Assembly (NCBI GenBank): GCA_002154585.1
Contig: MUNG01000002.1
Span: 1 to 64,000 of the forward strand
Length of the DNA: 64,000 bases
Source: Streptomyces pseudogriseolus
GTDB lineage: Bacteria > Actinomycetota > Actinomycetes > Streptomycetales > Streptomycetaceae
Direction of reading: 5' to 3'
The position numbers and the translations under genes are program-made. Shown here one piece after another: positions 1 to 8,791 of this stretch. Each line of letters opens with the position of its first letter. Position 1 is the stretch's first letter. The notes beneath the pieces were generated by a model. That model did no database searches and had not been told where the DNA came from. It saw nothing but the letters and a program-made list of their open reading frames with translations.

Positions 1-120
1 CGTCGGCGCCGCCGCCCCCGGGTGCGCGCCCTGGGGTGCGGAAGCAGCGGGAGCGTCCGCCGGGGGCGGCGGCGCCGACGGGGCCGGGGGTACCGCGGTG
101 CCCTCGTTCTCGGTGCTCAC
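1..120 (-). CDS. N-terminus of a Pro/Ala-rich protein, cut by the window edge
   Basis: Only the first 40 codons are present. They start at GTG 120 after a good ribosome binding site (GAGGAGA, about 8 bases upstream) and read MSTENEGTAVPPAPSAPP followed by more proline and alanine. No domain is visible. Streptomyces HtrA-like membrane serine proteases have a cytoplasmic tail of this style, and one is encoded in this neighbourhood of S. coelicolor as I remember it. That identity is a guess from context; only the start and the low-complexity composition are seen. Confidence 0.6.
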   Translation of the reverse strand, partial: MSTENEGTAVPPAPSAPPPPADAPAASAPQGAHPGAAAPT

Positions 121-412
121 AGCTTCTCTCCTCGATCCACGGCTTCTCGGTCTCGTCGCACTCGGGCCCGCACGTCACGCGCGCCTGACGTCCGGCGCGA
201 CGCAGATGGAGCTGTGCACGTCTCTTTGTATGACGTCAGCTTTTCCCACACGCCGTCAGGGCACCGTAAGCCGTTCCTGTGGGTCCGGGGTCATTCTTTA
301 TATAGGGCATTACTCATGTAAGGTGCGCCACTCGATGGCTCCGACCGGACTGCCGTACCGATCACGCCACACCGGCCGCCCGTCCGCCGGTGAGCGGTGG
401 CACCATGACGCG

Positions 413-1243
413 GTGACCCACGCACGGCAGCACCTGACCCGAGTCGTCGCGCACCGCGGGGCCTCCGAGGACGCCCCCGAGCACACCCTGGCCGCGTACC
501 GCAAGGCGATCGAGGACGGCGCGGACGCACTCGAGTGCGACGTACGCCTCACCGCCGACGGACACCTCGTCTGTGTGCACGACCGTCGCGTCAACCGTAC
601 GTCCAACGGACGCGGCGCGGTCTCGGCGCTCGAGCTGTCCGACCTCGCCACGCTCGACTTCGGCTCCTGGAAGACCCGGGACGCGGCCGGCGGGCCCCGC
701 GTCGAGGAGCCCGACTGGGAGCACCGCCCGGAGGACCGCGAGGCCACCTCCGTGCTCACCCTGGAGCGGCTGCTGGAGCTCGTCGCCGACGCCGGGCGGC
801 GGGTGGAGCTGGCGATCGAGACCAAGCACCCCACGCGCTGGGCGGGGCAGGTCGAGGAACGGCTGCTGGTCCTGCTCAAGCGGTTCGGTCTGGACGCGCC
901 CGCCTCCCGCGAGGACTCACCGGTGCGCGTCATGAGCTTCTCCGCGCGTTCCCTGCACCGGGTGCGGGCGGCCTCCCCGACGCTGCCGACGGTCTACCTC
1001 ATGCAGTTCGTCACACCGCGGCTGCGCGACGGCCGACTGCCCGAGGGCGTGGACATCGCGGGCCCGTCGATCCGCATCCTGCGCAGCCACCCCGCCGCCG
1101 TCGAGCGCCTGAAGCGCTCCGGCCACCAGGTGCACGTCTGGACGGTCAACGAGCCGGCGGACGTGGACCTGTGCGTGAGCCTCGGCGTGGACGCCATCAT
1201 CACCAACCGCCCGCGCGCGGTGCTGGACCGCCTCGGGCGCTGA
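413..1243 (+). CDS. Glycerophosphodiester phosphodiesterase (GDPD)
   Basis: This 276-residue protein belongs to the GDPD family, which hydrolyses deacylated phospholipids to glycerol 3-phosphate and an alcohol. The hallmark HRGASEDAPEHT sits at the N-terminus, followed by ECDVRLT with HD about 15 residues on (metal and catalytic residues), IETK in the middle, and the C-terminal VWTVNEPADV and IITNRP blocks. There is no signal peptide, so the enzyme is probably cytoplasmic. The start is GTG 413; the open frame runs further upstream but that extension looks non-coding. The gene is divergent from the partial gene at the left edge, with an AT-rich stretch near 290-330 between them. Confidence 0.9.
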   Translation: MTHARQHLTRVVAHRGASEDAPEHTLAAYRKAIEDGADALECDVRLTADGHLVCVHDRRVNRTSNGRGAVSALELSDLATLDFGSWKTRDAAGGPRVEEPDWEHRPEDREATSVLTLERLLELVADAGRRVELAIETKHPTRWAGQVEERLLVLLKRFGLDAPASREDSPVRVMSFSARSLHRVRAASPTLPTVYLMQFVTPRLRDGRLPEGVDIAGPSIRILRSHPAAVERLKRSGHQVHVWTVNEPADVDLCVSLGVDAIITNRPRAVLDRLGR

Positions 1244-1501
1244 TCCGGGCGGACAGTCGTCACATCCGTCCCGTGTGTCCCAGTTGTTGTCTCCCGCCTC
1301 TTGACCCACGGGAACCGGCGCCCACATCCTCATATCTCGGCCACATCGACGAAATCCAGCCATGCAACTACGGGGAGTGCTCCGGCGCGTTCGGTACGTG
1401 TTCGATCGATCCGAGTGCGTCACCGCGCGTGGATCGGCCGGTTTCCGGCTCAGGCCGATGGGGCATCCACACCGTGGCGTGGGGCGAAGGAGGTCTCGGG
1501 G

Positions 1502-2059
1502 GTGGCGTTGGTGGTGGCACAGGAGGTGCCCACGTCGTCGTGCATGGCCGTGCCCCATGGCCCTGCGGGCGTGGGGAAGGCGAGGCGCCGGATGCGCGCG
1601 CAGCTGCGCGACGGAGGCGTTCCGGAACCGGTCGTCGACGACGCCGTACTGATCCTTTCCGAGCTGTTGAGCAACGCGTGCAAACACGGGCGGCCCTTGG
1701 GTGACGGCCTGGCCGGGGACGGGGACGTGCGTGCGGCCTGGCGGGTGGACCCGCGCGGCCGGCTCGTCGTCGAGGTCACCGACGGGGGCGGCCCGACCCG
1801 CCCGGCGCCCGCGACCCCGTCGGTCACGGCGCACGGCGGCCGCGGGCTCAACATCATCTCCGCGCTCTCCGACGACTGGGGGGTACGCGACGAGGTGCCC
1901 GGCGAGGTCACGGTGTGGGTCGTCGTCCACGAGGACGTGCACGACCCGGACGCCGGCAGCTGCCACCGCCGCGAGGACTTCGCGGCGCGGGTGACCGCCC
2001 CTCCGGTCGCGCACCTGGCGGGCCTGGACTTCGCGGACGTCTTCGACGACCTGGACTGA
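1502..2059 (+). CDS. RsbW-like ATP-binding protein (HATPase_c)
   Basis: This 185-residue protein has a histidine-kinase-type ATPase fold like the anti-sigma kinases RsbW and SpoIIAB. The N box is LSELLSNACKHG, the G1 box VEVTDGGGP and the G2 box HGGRGLNIISALSDDWG. A short acidic tail (residues ~145-185, ending FADVFDDLD) lies beyond the ATPase core. Start GTG 1502 is chosen because GAAGGAGG (1486-1493) precedes it by 8 bases. Streptomyces encode dozens of these orphan kinases. The partner sigma factor or anti-anti-sigma factor is not encoded nearby. Confidence 0.85.
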   Translation: MALVVAQEVPTSSCMAVPHGPAGVGKARRRMRAQLRDGGVPEPVVDDAVLILSELLSNACKHGRPLGDGLAGDGDVRAAWRVDPRGRLVVEVTDGGGPTRPAPATPSVTAHGGRGLNIISALSDDWGVRDEVPGEVTVWVVVHEDVHDPDAGSCHRREDFAARVTAPPVAHLAGLDFADVFDDLD

Positions 2060-2378
2060 CGGCGCGGCGGCCGCCCGGACGGATTCCGGCCGGCTTTCGG
2101 GCCGGTTCTGGTGAAGGGCCCGCGTCCGGTTCCGGCGAAGGGCCGTCCCCCTTGGCGAAAGGGGCGGGCACCGGGTCCGGCTCCGGCGAAGAGGGCCGGC
2201 ACCGGGCGCGGCTCGCGAAGGGGGCCGGTACCGGGTCCCGCCGTGCCGGAAGGACCCGCACAAACGTGCCCCCGCTCGTCCACCGACCGCCCCGTCGTCC
2301 ACAGGATCCCGTCGGCCGCGGCGCGAGCGGCTAGGCTCGCGCCCGTACGAGACGAGCCGTAACCGGGAGACACCCACG
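2060..2378. other. GC-rich intergenic gap with short tandem repeats
   Basis: No gene is seen here. The middle holds about three copies of a ~30-bp GGCGAAG...CCGG unit, listed separately. A near-consensus DnaA box (TCGTCCACA, 2295-2303) lies just before the next gene. Confidence 0.6.
2154..2242. repeat. Three imperfect ~30-bp tandem repeats
   Basis: Units begin at 2154 (31 bp), 2185 (30 bp) and 2215 (28 bp). Each starts GCGAAG or GCGAAA and carries a GCACCGGG or GTACCGGG core. A partial copy of the GGCGAAGGG head lies just upstream at ~2134. The array lies between two co-directional genes. Confidence 0.6.
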
Positions 2379-3344
2379 ATGGCCAAGAAGCGACCCCAGA
2401 CGAAGGCCAGGCGCCCGCAGCTCACGGACGGGCAGATCCCGGTCGTCGGCGCCCGCGAGCCCTGCCCCTGCGGCAGCGGCCGCCGCTACAAGGCGTGCCA
2501 CGGACGTGCCGCCGCGCAGGCGGTGACCGAGCTGGTGCACCGCCCGTTCGAGGGCCTTCCGGGCGAGTGCGACTGGGTGGCGCTGCGCGAGCTGGTGCCC
2601 GCCGCGACCGTCGAGCTGACCCTGAAGGACGGCCTGCCCGAGGGCGTCCCCTCCGTCACCCTGGCCACGGTGCTCCCGATGGCCTGGCCGGCGCTGCGCC
2701 GCGACGACGGCTCGGTGCTGCTCGGCCTGCAGAACGACACGCCCTCCGGGGACATCAGCCGCGACCTCGCCGACACGCTCCAGCGCGCGCTGACGGCCGA
2801 GCCGGGCACGCCGGTGCAGGCGCGTCGCGCGCCCGCCGACGGCCCCCGGCTCCAGGACCTGCTCGACCCGAAGGGTCCTTTCGAGCCGGTCGTGCACGAC
2901 GGGTTCGAGTTCTGGGTGCCGGACCCGGAGAACGCCACCCCGGACGTCACCGCCTCCCTGGAGCGGGCCAACGCGGCGGCCATCCCGACCGTGAAGCTGA
3001 CGGGCGTGGATTCCGCGTACTGGTGCGAGACGCCCGAGAAGAACCACCTGCGGTGGGTCATGCCGCACCCCGAGGAGCAGCTTCTGGACGCTCTCGCGCG
3101 GCTCCACGCGGCGGGCGGCTCCTCCCTCGGCGACGGCACCCGTCTGGTCGGCTCCTTCCGCGCTCACGGGCTGACCGTGCCGGTCTGGGACCTGCCGAGC
3201 GAGGTGCGCGCGGAGGACGTGGAGAAGCCGGCCGCCGAGTTCGCCGAGCGGCTCGCCGGCGCCCTGGCGGCCGACGCCCCGCTCACCGCGGACGAGCGCC
3301 GGGCGCGCGGCGGTCTGACGAACCGCCAGGTCACGCTGAGCTGA
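2379..3344 (+). CDS. SEC-C motif protein (DUF5926 family)
   Basis: This 321-residue protein has a basic N-terminus (MAKKRPQTKARRPQ) and a SEC-C zinc-binding motif, CPCGSGRRYKACHG, with ligands C29, C31, C40 and H41. The same motif ends SecA proteins. The remainder (residues ~50-321) matches the actinobacterial DUF5926 type as I recognise it, with conserved HDGFEFWVPDP and WCETPEKNHLRWVMPH segments. Its function is unknown; binding to ribosomes or other RNA-protein complexes is a possible inference from the basic tail and zinc motif. The upstream sequence ACCGGGAGAC provides a plausible ribosome binding site. Confidence 0.85.
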   Translation: MAKKRPQTKARRPQLTDGQIPVVGAREPCPCGSGRRYKACHGRAAAQAVTELVHRPFEGLPGECDWVALRELVPAATVELTLKDGLPEGVPSVTLATVLPMAWPALRRDDGSVLLGLQNDTPSGDISRDLADTLQRALTAEPGTPVQARRAPADGPRLQDLLDPKGPFEPVVHDGFEFWVPDPENATPDVTASLERANAAAIPTVKLTGVDSAYWCETPEKNHLRWVMPHPEEQLLDALARLHAAGGSSLGDGTRLVGSFRAHGLTVPVWDLPSEVRAEDVEKPAAEFAERLAGALAADAPLTADERRARGGLTNRQVTLS

Positions 3345-3710
3345 GGGGCCGCGCACCCGGCTCCGCGCGGGTGTCCCGGGCGGCCGGACCGCCCGGGACG
3401 CGCCGTCCTGCCCGCGCGCAACTCCCCCTTCGGACAAGCCAGTCGGTGACCGGAAACGCCGAGATCGAATTTGCTTACCGCCGATCTCTTGTTACCGTTC
3501 CAATAGCCCGGTTGCTGGTGCATCCCCCGTCGCCAGCAACCGGGTCTTCACATGCCCGCCGGGCGATCTCCGTACGGCCCGCCGGCGCCGGGCACTCCGG
3601 CCTTCAGCCTCGCCCCTGCGGCCTCGCCCCGCCGCGGCCTCCGGCCCCGGCCCCGTTCCGGCCCGCCCGCACCGCGCCCCCCAAGGCGTCGGCAAAGGGC
3701 CCGCCCGGCC
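3345..3710. other. Intergenic gap with two consecutive stem-loops
   Basis: No gene is seen. The stretch 3441-3560 is less GC-rich than its surroundings and contains two perfect inverted repeats, annotated separately. The rest is GC-rich and featureless. Confidence 0.6.
3461..3544. terminator. Tandem stem-loops between convergent genes
   Basis: The first inverted repeat is GAGATCG (3461-3467) with CGATCTC (3482-3488), followed by TTGTT. The second is CCCGGTTGCTGG (3507-3518) with CCAGCAACCGGG (3533-3544), a perfect 12-bp stem with a 14-base loop. They lie between genes that converge (2379-3344 forward, 3711-4409 reverse), so transcription termination is the simple reading. A small RNA is an alternative, because the pair starts 117 bases beyond the stop codon. 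Confidence 0.55.
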
Positions 3711-4409
3711 TCACCGTTCCTCCCTCAATGGGGAGTTCCCCTCTCCCGACGGGGAGTTGCCCTTCCCCGGCAGGGCATTGCTCCCTGCCCGCAGCAGCAG
3801 CCCCCCGTCCCCCGCACCGCCCGCGTGGGCGGCGAACTCCGCCATCGCCGTGTACCGCACGGGCTCGCCGTCGAGGCGTACGCGTGGCGTCTCGCACAGG
3901 GACGGGTCGTCGCCGCTCCCTGCCACGCACCGGCTCCGCACGCTGTGCCCGTCCGGGCCGAGCAGGGACAGGGCCGCGGCCAGGGGTGCGCCGGTGGTGT
4001 TGCGGTAGTACGTCCGCGCCCACACGTCCTTCCCCTGCACCGCCACGCACGTCTGCGCCTCGACGCCGTCCGGCGAGGACAGGGACGGGCCGCAGCGCAG
4101 GGCGGTCGACAGATGCGCGCCGGGCGGCGCCTGGTCCGCCTCGGGCGTCCGCGCCGGGGCGGTGCCGTCCAGGGAGCCGTCCCCGGCCGGGGCATCCCCG
4201 TCCCACGGAGACGGCGAGGCGCGTCTCTCGGGGGCGAGAACCGGACGAAGATCGTCCGGCCCGGACGGGGTGTGGCGCCGGCCGTCGTCCCGGCCCGCGC
4301 AGGCCGCCGCCAGCGGCAGCGCGATCACGCAGGCCGCCGCGACGCCCGCGAGGGCGGTCGCTCGGGCTCTGCGGGACGTCCTGGCACGGCCCCCGGCATG
4401 ACGCGGCAT
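3711..4409 (-). CDS. Putative lipoprotein of unknown function
   Basis: This 232-residue protein has a basic N-terminus (RARTSRRAR) and a hydrophobic stretch ending in a lipobox-like LPLAAACAG, with the lipidated cysteine likely C37. The exported part is rich in Pro, Ser and Asp for about 60 residues. It then has a compact region with four cysteines (RCGPSLSS, AQTCVAVQ, VRSRCVAG and LCETPRV) that could form disulfides. I do not recognise a family. No clear Shine-Dalgarno precedes the ATG, but TATCTT lies 9 bases upstream, so a leaderless transcript is possible. The short gap to the next reverse gene allows co-transcription with it. Confidence 0.65.
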   Translation of the reverse strand: MPRHAGGRARTSRRARATALAGVAAACVIALPLAAACAGRDDGRRHTPSGPDDLRPVLAPERRASPSPWDGDAPAGDGSLDGTAPARTPEADQAPPGAHLSTALRCGPSLSSPDGVEAQTCVAVQGKDVWARTYYRNTTGAPLAAALSLLGPDGHSVRSRCVAGSGDDPSLCETPRVRLDGEPVRYTAMAEFAAHAGGAGDGGLLLRAGSNALPGKGNSPSGEGNSPLREER

Positions 4410-4467
4410 GCCCCGGGAAGATAGCGGCCCGGCACCGGGTGCCGGGCGCGGCGCGCGACGGCGCCGC

Positions 4468-5133
4468 CTACATCTCGGGCGCGCTCACACCCGTACGGGT
4501 GAGGGCGTCGACCACCGCGTCCACCACGGCTTCGACGTCGGGCACCCAGGGCGACGCCGAGCCGGGCAGCGGCGCCCGCTCCCAGCGGACCTCGCCCTGC
4601 ACGGTGACGGACGGGGGCAGGGCAAGGTAGCCGCCCTCGCCGTGGAAGCGGAGCGAGCCGGGGACGAAGTCCTGGGCGTACAGCAGCTCGCCCAGCTGCT
4701 CCAGGGAGTAGGGCTTGACGAGGATCGCCCAGCGGGTCGGCGAGGCGACGACCGGGCCGAGCCGCATCCCGCGGCGGTCCAGCGCGTCGAGCGCGCGGGC
4801 GGCCGGCAGGGCGGGCAGGGACACCGCGCACGGGGCCTTGCCGCCGGTGGCGAGCACGACGGGCGCCGTCGGCCGGTTGGTCCACCACCAGCGCACCATC
4901 CGCGCGTCGGTGGTGGCGGCGAGGAGACCGGGGTCGAACGGGTGGGCGCCCGGCACCGTGCACTCCGGGTCGGGGCAGGCGCAGCGGGACCCGTCCTGCG
5001 GGTCGGCCGCCACGCCGGGGAGGACGGGCCACTGCCATTCCGCGGCGAAGGTCAGGGCCGCACCGATCAGATCGGGCCCTTCGTCACCGCGCCGGGACAG
5101 GAGCCTGCGTCGCCTTCCGAGGATCTCGCGCAT
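4468..5133 (-). CDS. Prim-pol domain protein (bifunctional DNA primase/polymerase N-terminal type)
   Basis: This 221-residue protein resembles the archaeo-eukaryotic primase-like prim-pol domain found in actinobacterial replication and plasmid proteins: AALTFAAEWQWPVLPG, a cysteine-containing CACPDPECTVPGAHPF insert, RMVRWWWTNRPTAPVVLATG and a C-terminal ...YLALPPS block. No helicase domain follows. The segment that usually carries the paired catalytic aspartates reads CAVSLPALPA here, so polymerase activity is doubtful. Start ATG 5133 follows GGAAAGGAACG; a longer frame upstream lacks coding character. Function is unproven in this chromosomal setting. Confidence 0.75.
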   Translation of the reverse strand: MREILGRRRRLLSRRGDEGPDLIGAALTFAAEWQWPVLPGVAADPQDGSRCACPDPECTVPGAHPFDPGLLAATTDARMVRWWWTNRPTAPVVLATGGKAPCAVSLPALPAARALDALDRRGMRLGPVVASPTRWAILVKPYSLEQLGELLYAQDFVPGSLRFHGEGGYLALPPSVTVQGEVRWERAPLPGSASPWVPDVEAVVDAVVDALTRTGVSAPEM

Positions 5134-5635
5134 GAGCGCTCGTTCCTTTCCGTTGCACGCCTGGCAACACCGTGGACCACTCACGTCATGTGTCGATCAC
5201 TTCACTGTGCGTACCTGTTGGCGCATCACACCCCCGTGCCGGGCAGGGGGAACCCCTATGGGCCGGGCATGGGCTGCCTCCGCGGCCGCTCCACCCATAC
5301 AGCGTTTATCAGAAGTACGGGTGCGGCGTGGGGTGGCGAAGTCTGGCGTTTACCGTCGCGCGTGGTTCTCTCCGCCTCCGCCACGGGAGGATGGGGCACG
5401 GTCGTCGGTGGTTAAGACGCCCGGGTCCGTCGCCAGGTTCCCGGGCGGTTCCCAACCGCCCCTGGCCTTCTCCGAGTACGTACCCATCACGACCGCTGTG
5501 ACGCTCCGTCGAGCAAGGCCAGTCGACCGCAATAGGCCTCCCCCTGAGGCAGTTTCAAGCCAACTTCGAATTCCGGCAAGAGGTCCGCCGGGAGTTCCCC
5601 TCGGTCACACGGACACCAGGAATCCCAGCAGGACA
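5134..5635. other. Divergent intergenic region
   Basis: This 500-bp stretch separates the reverse prim-pol gene and the forward PP2C gene. Its composition is less GC-biased than the coding DNA around it, and it presumably holds both promoters. I cannot assign -10 or -35 elements with confidence and see no strong inverted repeat. Confidence 0.5.
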
Positions 5636-7147
5636 ATGCTGGACATCTCCTTACGAGTACGTGTACATGTGGAGACACTGCCGGCGACGCAGAACGACAT
5701 GGGGGTTTGCGATGCTTTCGAGCAGTACGTACCGGTCGGAAAGCCGGACGCCATGAACGCCCCGCACCCTCCGAAAGTGGCCGGAATCGATTCAACGGTC
5801 CCCGCCCCCGCACACACTGTCGCGCCTGCCGCGGGCACCGCCCCGTCCGCCGCGCCGCACCCCCACCACGCCCCGGGCGCACTGCTCCAGGACCGCCTCG
5901 CCGGCTGGGTCTCGGACCTCACGACCCTCCACGAACTGACCGAGCGCCTGGTCCGCGCCGGCACGCTCGACGCCGCGCTGGAGGAACTGCTGCGCGCGGG
6001 CGCCGCCCTGGTGGGCGCCCGGCGCGGACTCGTCGCCCTGGAACCCGCCGACGGCCGCGGGCCGTCCACCACCGTCGGCTACGGACTGGGCCGCGCGGAC
6101 CTCGGCCACATCGAGACGGTGCCGCGCAGCGCCCTGCCGCACGGCCGGATCCTCGACGGGCTGCCCGGCGGGGACGACGGCGTCGCCGAACCCGACCTGT
6201 TCGCCGAGCAGGGCCTCGACCCCCGGCACCGCGAGGTCGCCGCCCGCCTCGGCTACGCCGCGAGCTACGCCCTCTCCCTCGCCACCGACTCCGCCGGCCG
6301 CCTCGGCGCGGTCGTCTGGCTCTACGACGAGCCCGCGGAACCCGCCGAGCGGCAGCGCCACCTCGTCGGCCTGTACGTCCGGCACGCCGCGGAGCACCTC
6401 GCCCGGCTCCTCGAACTGGAGCACACGCGCGCGTCGATGGCCACGATGACCGAGGAGCTGCTGCCCTCCCGCCTGCCGCGGGTGGCCGGCGTGCAGCTCG
6501 CCGCCCGTCACCACACCTGCCCGAGCGGCGGCGGCGACTGGTACGACGCGCTGCCGCTGCCGGACGCCGCGCTCGGTCTGGCCGTCGGCTCCGTCACCGG
6601 CTCGGGCCCCAGCGCGGTCGCCGCGATGGGGCGGCTGCGGGCGTCGCTGCGGGCGTACGCCGTGATGGAGGGCGAGGACCCGGTCGCCGTCCTGTCCGAC
6701 CTGGAGCTGCTGCTGCGGCTGACCGAGCCGGCCCGGTCGGCCACCGCACTGTTCGGCTACTGCGAGCCCGCGGTGCGCCGGATCACGCTGGCCGGCGCCG
6801 GGCACAGCCCGCCGCTGCTGCTCGGGGAGCGCCGCACCGAGTTCGTGGAGACCTCCGTCTCGGCCCCGCTCGGCATGCTCGCCTGCTGGGAGGCGCCGAG
6901 CGTGGAGGTGCAGGCGGAGGCGGGCGACACGGTGCTGCTCTACACCGACGGTCTGCTGCACCGCACCGGCGACCCGACCGACCGCGCCTTCGCCCGGCTG
7001 CACGCCGCCGCGGCCGGGGTGCCGCGGGCCCTGCGCCGCGACCCGGGCGCCGTCGCCGACCACGTCCTGCGGGCGGTGCTGCCCGAGGGCGCTCAGGACG
7101 CGGACACCTCGGAGGACGTGGTGCTGCTCGCGGCGCGCTTCGACTGA
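5636..7147 (+). CDS. GAF/SpoIIE-type PP2C phosphatase-like protein
   Basis: The protein has up to 503 residues: a low-complexity N-terminus (1-80), a GAF-like sensory region (~90-260), then a SpoIIE/RsbU-type PP2C domain (~270-503). Such proteins normally dephosphorylate anti-anti-sigma factors. PP2C marks are GGGDWYDALPL (D301), GRLRASLRAYA, AGAGHSPPLLL, YTDGLLHR and SEDVVLLAARF. The usual second metal-binding block (DVxGHG) reads VGSVTGSG (~317-324), lacking the aspartate, so catalysis may be impaired. The start is uncertain. ATG 5636 gives a TTA codon at position 6 and unusual codons; ATG 5699 and ATG 5753 are alternatives where codon bias becomes normal. Confidence 0.8.
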   Translation: MLDISLRVRVHVETLPATQNDMGVCDAFEQYVPVGKPDAMNAPHPPKVAGIDSTVPAPAHTVAPAAGTAPSAAPHPHHAPGALLQDRLAGWVSDLTTLHELTERLVRAGTLDAALEELLRAGAALVGARRGLVALEPADGRGPSTTVGYGLGRADLGHIETVPRSALPHGRILDGLPGGDDGVAEPDLFAEQGLDPRHREVAARLGYAASYALSLATDSAGRLGAVVWLYDEPAEPAERQRHLVGLYVRHAAEHLARLLELEHTRASMATMTEELLPSRLPRVAGVQLAARHHTCPSGGGDWYDALPLPDAALGLAVGSVTGSGPSAVAAMGRLRASLRAYAVMEGEDPVAVLSDLELLLRLTEPARSATALFGYCEPAVRRITLAGAGHSPPLLLGERRTEFVETSVSAPLGMLACWEAPSVEVQAEAGDTVLLYTDGLLHRTGDPTDRAFARLHAAAAGVPRALRRDPGAVADHVLRAVLPEGAQDADTSEDVVLLAARFD

Positions 7148-7270
7148 CCCGCCCGGCCCGCGCGCCGCTCACTCCGCGTGCACCCCCGGTAACAGGCGCT
7201 TCCCCAGTTCGTCCGTTTCCGCCCGACCGTACGATGGGGGGGGTCCAGTGCCGTATCGAGGAGGATGACC

Positions 7271-8728
7271 GTGGCGGAGGAGCTGCCGGAGACCCCGGAG
7301 ACTGCCGACGAGGAGCCCGTCAAGCAGCGGAAGAACGGCCTGTACCCGGGCGTGTCCGACGAGCTGGCCGAGAACATGAAGAGCGGCTGGGCCGACACGG
7401 AGCTGCGTGACCTGGAGCCGATCGCGCAGGCCGCCGAGACCGCGGCCCGCCGTGCGGCGCTGTCCGCCCGTTTCCCCGGCGAGCGCCTGGTGATCCCGGC
7501 GGGCAACCTGAAGACACGCTCGAACGACACGGAGTACCCCTTCCGCGCGTCCGTCGAGTACGCCTACCTCACCGGCAACCAGACGGAGGACGGCGTCCTC
7601 GTCATGGAGCCGACGGCCGACGGTCACCGGGAGACGATCTACCTCCTGCCCCGCTCCAACCGCGAGAACGGCGAGTTCTGGCTGGACGGGCAGGGCGAGC
7701 TGTGGGTGGGCCGCCGCCACTCCCTCACCGAGGCGGAGAAGCGGTACGGCATTCCCGCCTCCGACGTCCGCGAGCTGGCCGGCGCGCTCCGTGAGGCCAC
7801 CGGCCCGGTCCGCGTGGTGCGCGGTTACGACGCCGGGATCGAGGCGGCGCTGACCGACAAGGTCACCGCCGAGCGCGACGAGGAACTGCGCGTCTTCCTG
7901 TCCGAGATGCGGCTGGTCAAGGACGAGTTCGAGATCGGCGAGCTGCAGAAGGCCGTCGACTCCACGGTGCGCGGCTTCGAGGACGTGGTGAAGGTCCTCG
8001 ACAAGGCCGAGGCGACCAGCGAGCGCTACATCGAGGGAACGTTCTTCCTGCGCGCCCGCGTCGAGGGCAACGACGTCGGCTACGGCTCCATCTGCGCCGC
8101 CGGCCCGCACGCCTGCACCCTGCACTGGGTGCGCAACGACGGCCCGGTCCGCTCCGGCGACCTGCTGCTGCTCGACGCCGGCGTGGAGACGCACACGTAC
8201 TACACCGCCGACGTCACGCGGACGCTGCCCGTCAACGGCCGCTACAGCGAGCTGCAGAAGAAGATCTACGACGCCGTGTACGACGCCCAGGAGGCGGGCA
8301 TCGCGGCGGTGAAGCCGGGCGCCAAGTACCGCGACTTCCACGACGCCTCACAGCGCGTGCTGGCCGAGCGGCTCGTCGAGTGGGGCCTGGTCGAGGGCCC
8401 GGTGGAGCGGGTGCTGGAGCTGGGCCTCCAGCGCCGCTGGACGCTGCACGGCACCGGTCACATGCTCGGCATGGACGTCCATGACTGCGCCGTCGCGCGC
8501 ACCGAGACGTATGTCGACGGCACGCTGGAGCCGGGCATGGTCCTCACCGTGGAGCCGGGCCTGTACTTCCAGGCCGACGACCTGACGGTGCCCGAGGAGT
8601 ACCGGGGCATCGGCGTCCGCATCGAGGACGACATCCTGGTCACCGAGGACGGCAACCGGAACCTGTCGTCCGCCCTGCCCCGGCGGTCGGACGAGGTCGA
8701 GGCGTGGATGGCGGGCCTGAAGGGCTGA
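7271..8728 (+). CDS. Xaa-Pro aminopeptidase (aminopeptidase P)
   Basis: This M24-family metallopeptidase of 485 residues removes N-terminal residues next to proline. An aminopeptidase P N-terminal domain (~45-210) is followed by the pita-bread domain. Dinuclear metal ligands are visible as LLLDAG, TADVTRT, LHGTGHMLG, TVEPG and VRIEDD. There is no signal peptide, so it is cytoplasmic. GAGGAGG (7258-7264) abuts ATG 7265 but stands 6 bases from GTG 7271, so the GTG is the better start. A strong hairpin terminator follows the stop codon. Confidence 0.92.
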   Translation: MAEELPETPETADEEPVKQRKNGLYPGVSDELAENMKSGWADTELRDLEPIAQAAETAARRAALSARFPGERLVIPAGNLKTRSNDTEYPFRASVEYAYLTGNQTEDGVLVMEPTADGHRETIYLLPRSNRENGEFWLDGQGELWVGRRHSLTEAEKRYGIPASDVRELAGALREATGPVRVVRGYDAGIEAALTDKVTAERDEELRVFLSEMRLVKDEFEIGELQKAVDSTVRGFEDVVKVLDKAEATSERYIEGTFFLRARVEGNDVGYGSICAAGPHACTLHWVRNDGPVRSGDLLLLDAGVETHTYYTADVTRTLPVNGRYSELQKKIYDAVYDAQEAGIAAVKPGAKYRDFHDASQRVLAERLVEWGLVEGPVERVLELGLQRRWTLHGTGHMLGMDVHDCAVARTETYVDGTLEPGMVLTVEPGLYFQADDLTVPEEYRGIGVRIEDDILVTEDGNRNLSSALPRRSDEVEAWMAGLKG

Positions 8729-8742
8729 CGCCTCGTCGCGTG

Positions 8743-8778
8743 ACGACGGCCGGGCACGGGAACGTGCCCGGCCGTCGT
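8743..8778. terminator. Strong bidirectional hairpin terminator
   Basis: A perfect 16-bp stem (8743-8758 with 8763-8778) with a GGAA tetraloop sits 14 bases past the aminopeptidase stop and 13 bases from the end of the convergent gene. It probably serves both genes. Confidence 0.85.
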
Positions 8779-8791
8779 GCGTGTGCGCCCG

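Noticed and set aside
2295..2303. TCGTCCACA near-consensus DnaA box
   Set aside because: It is isolated with one mismatch, and such matches are expected by chance in this composition.
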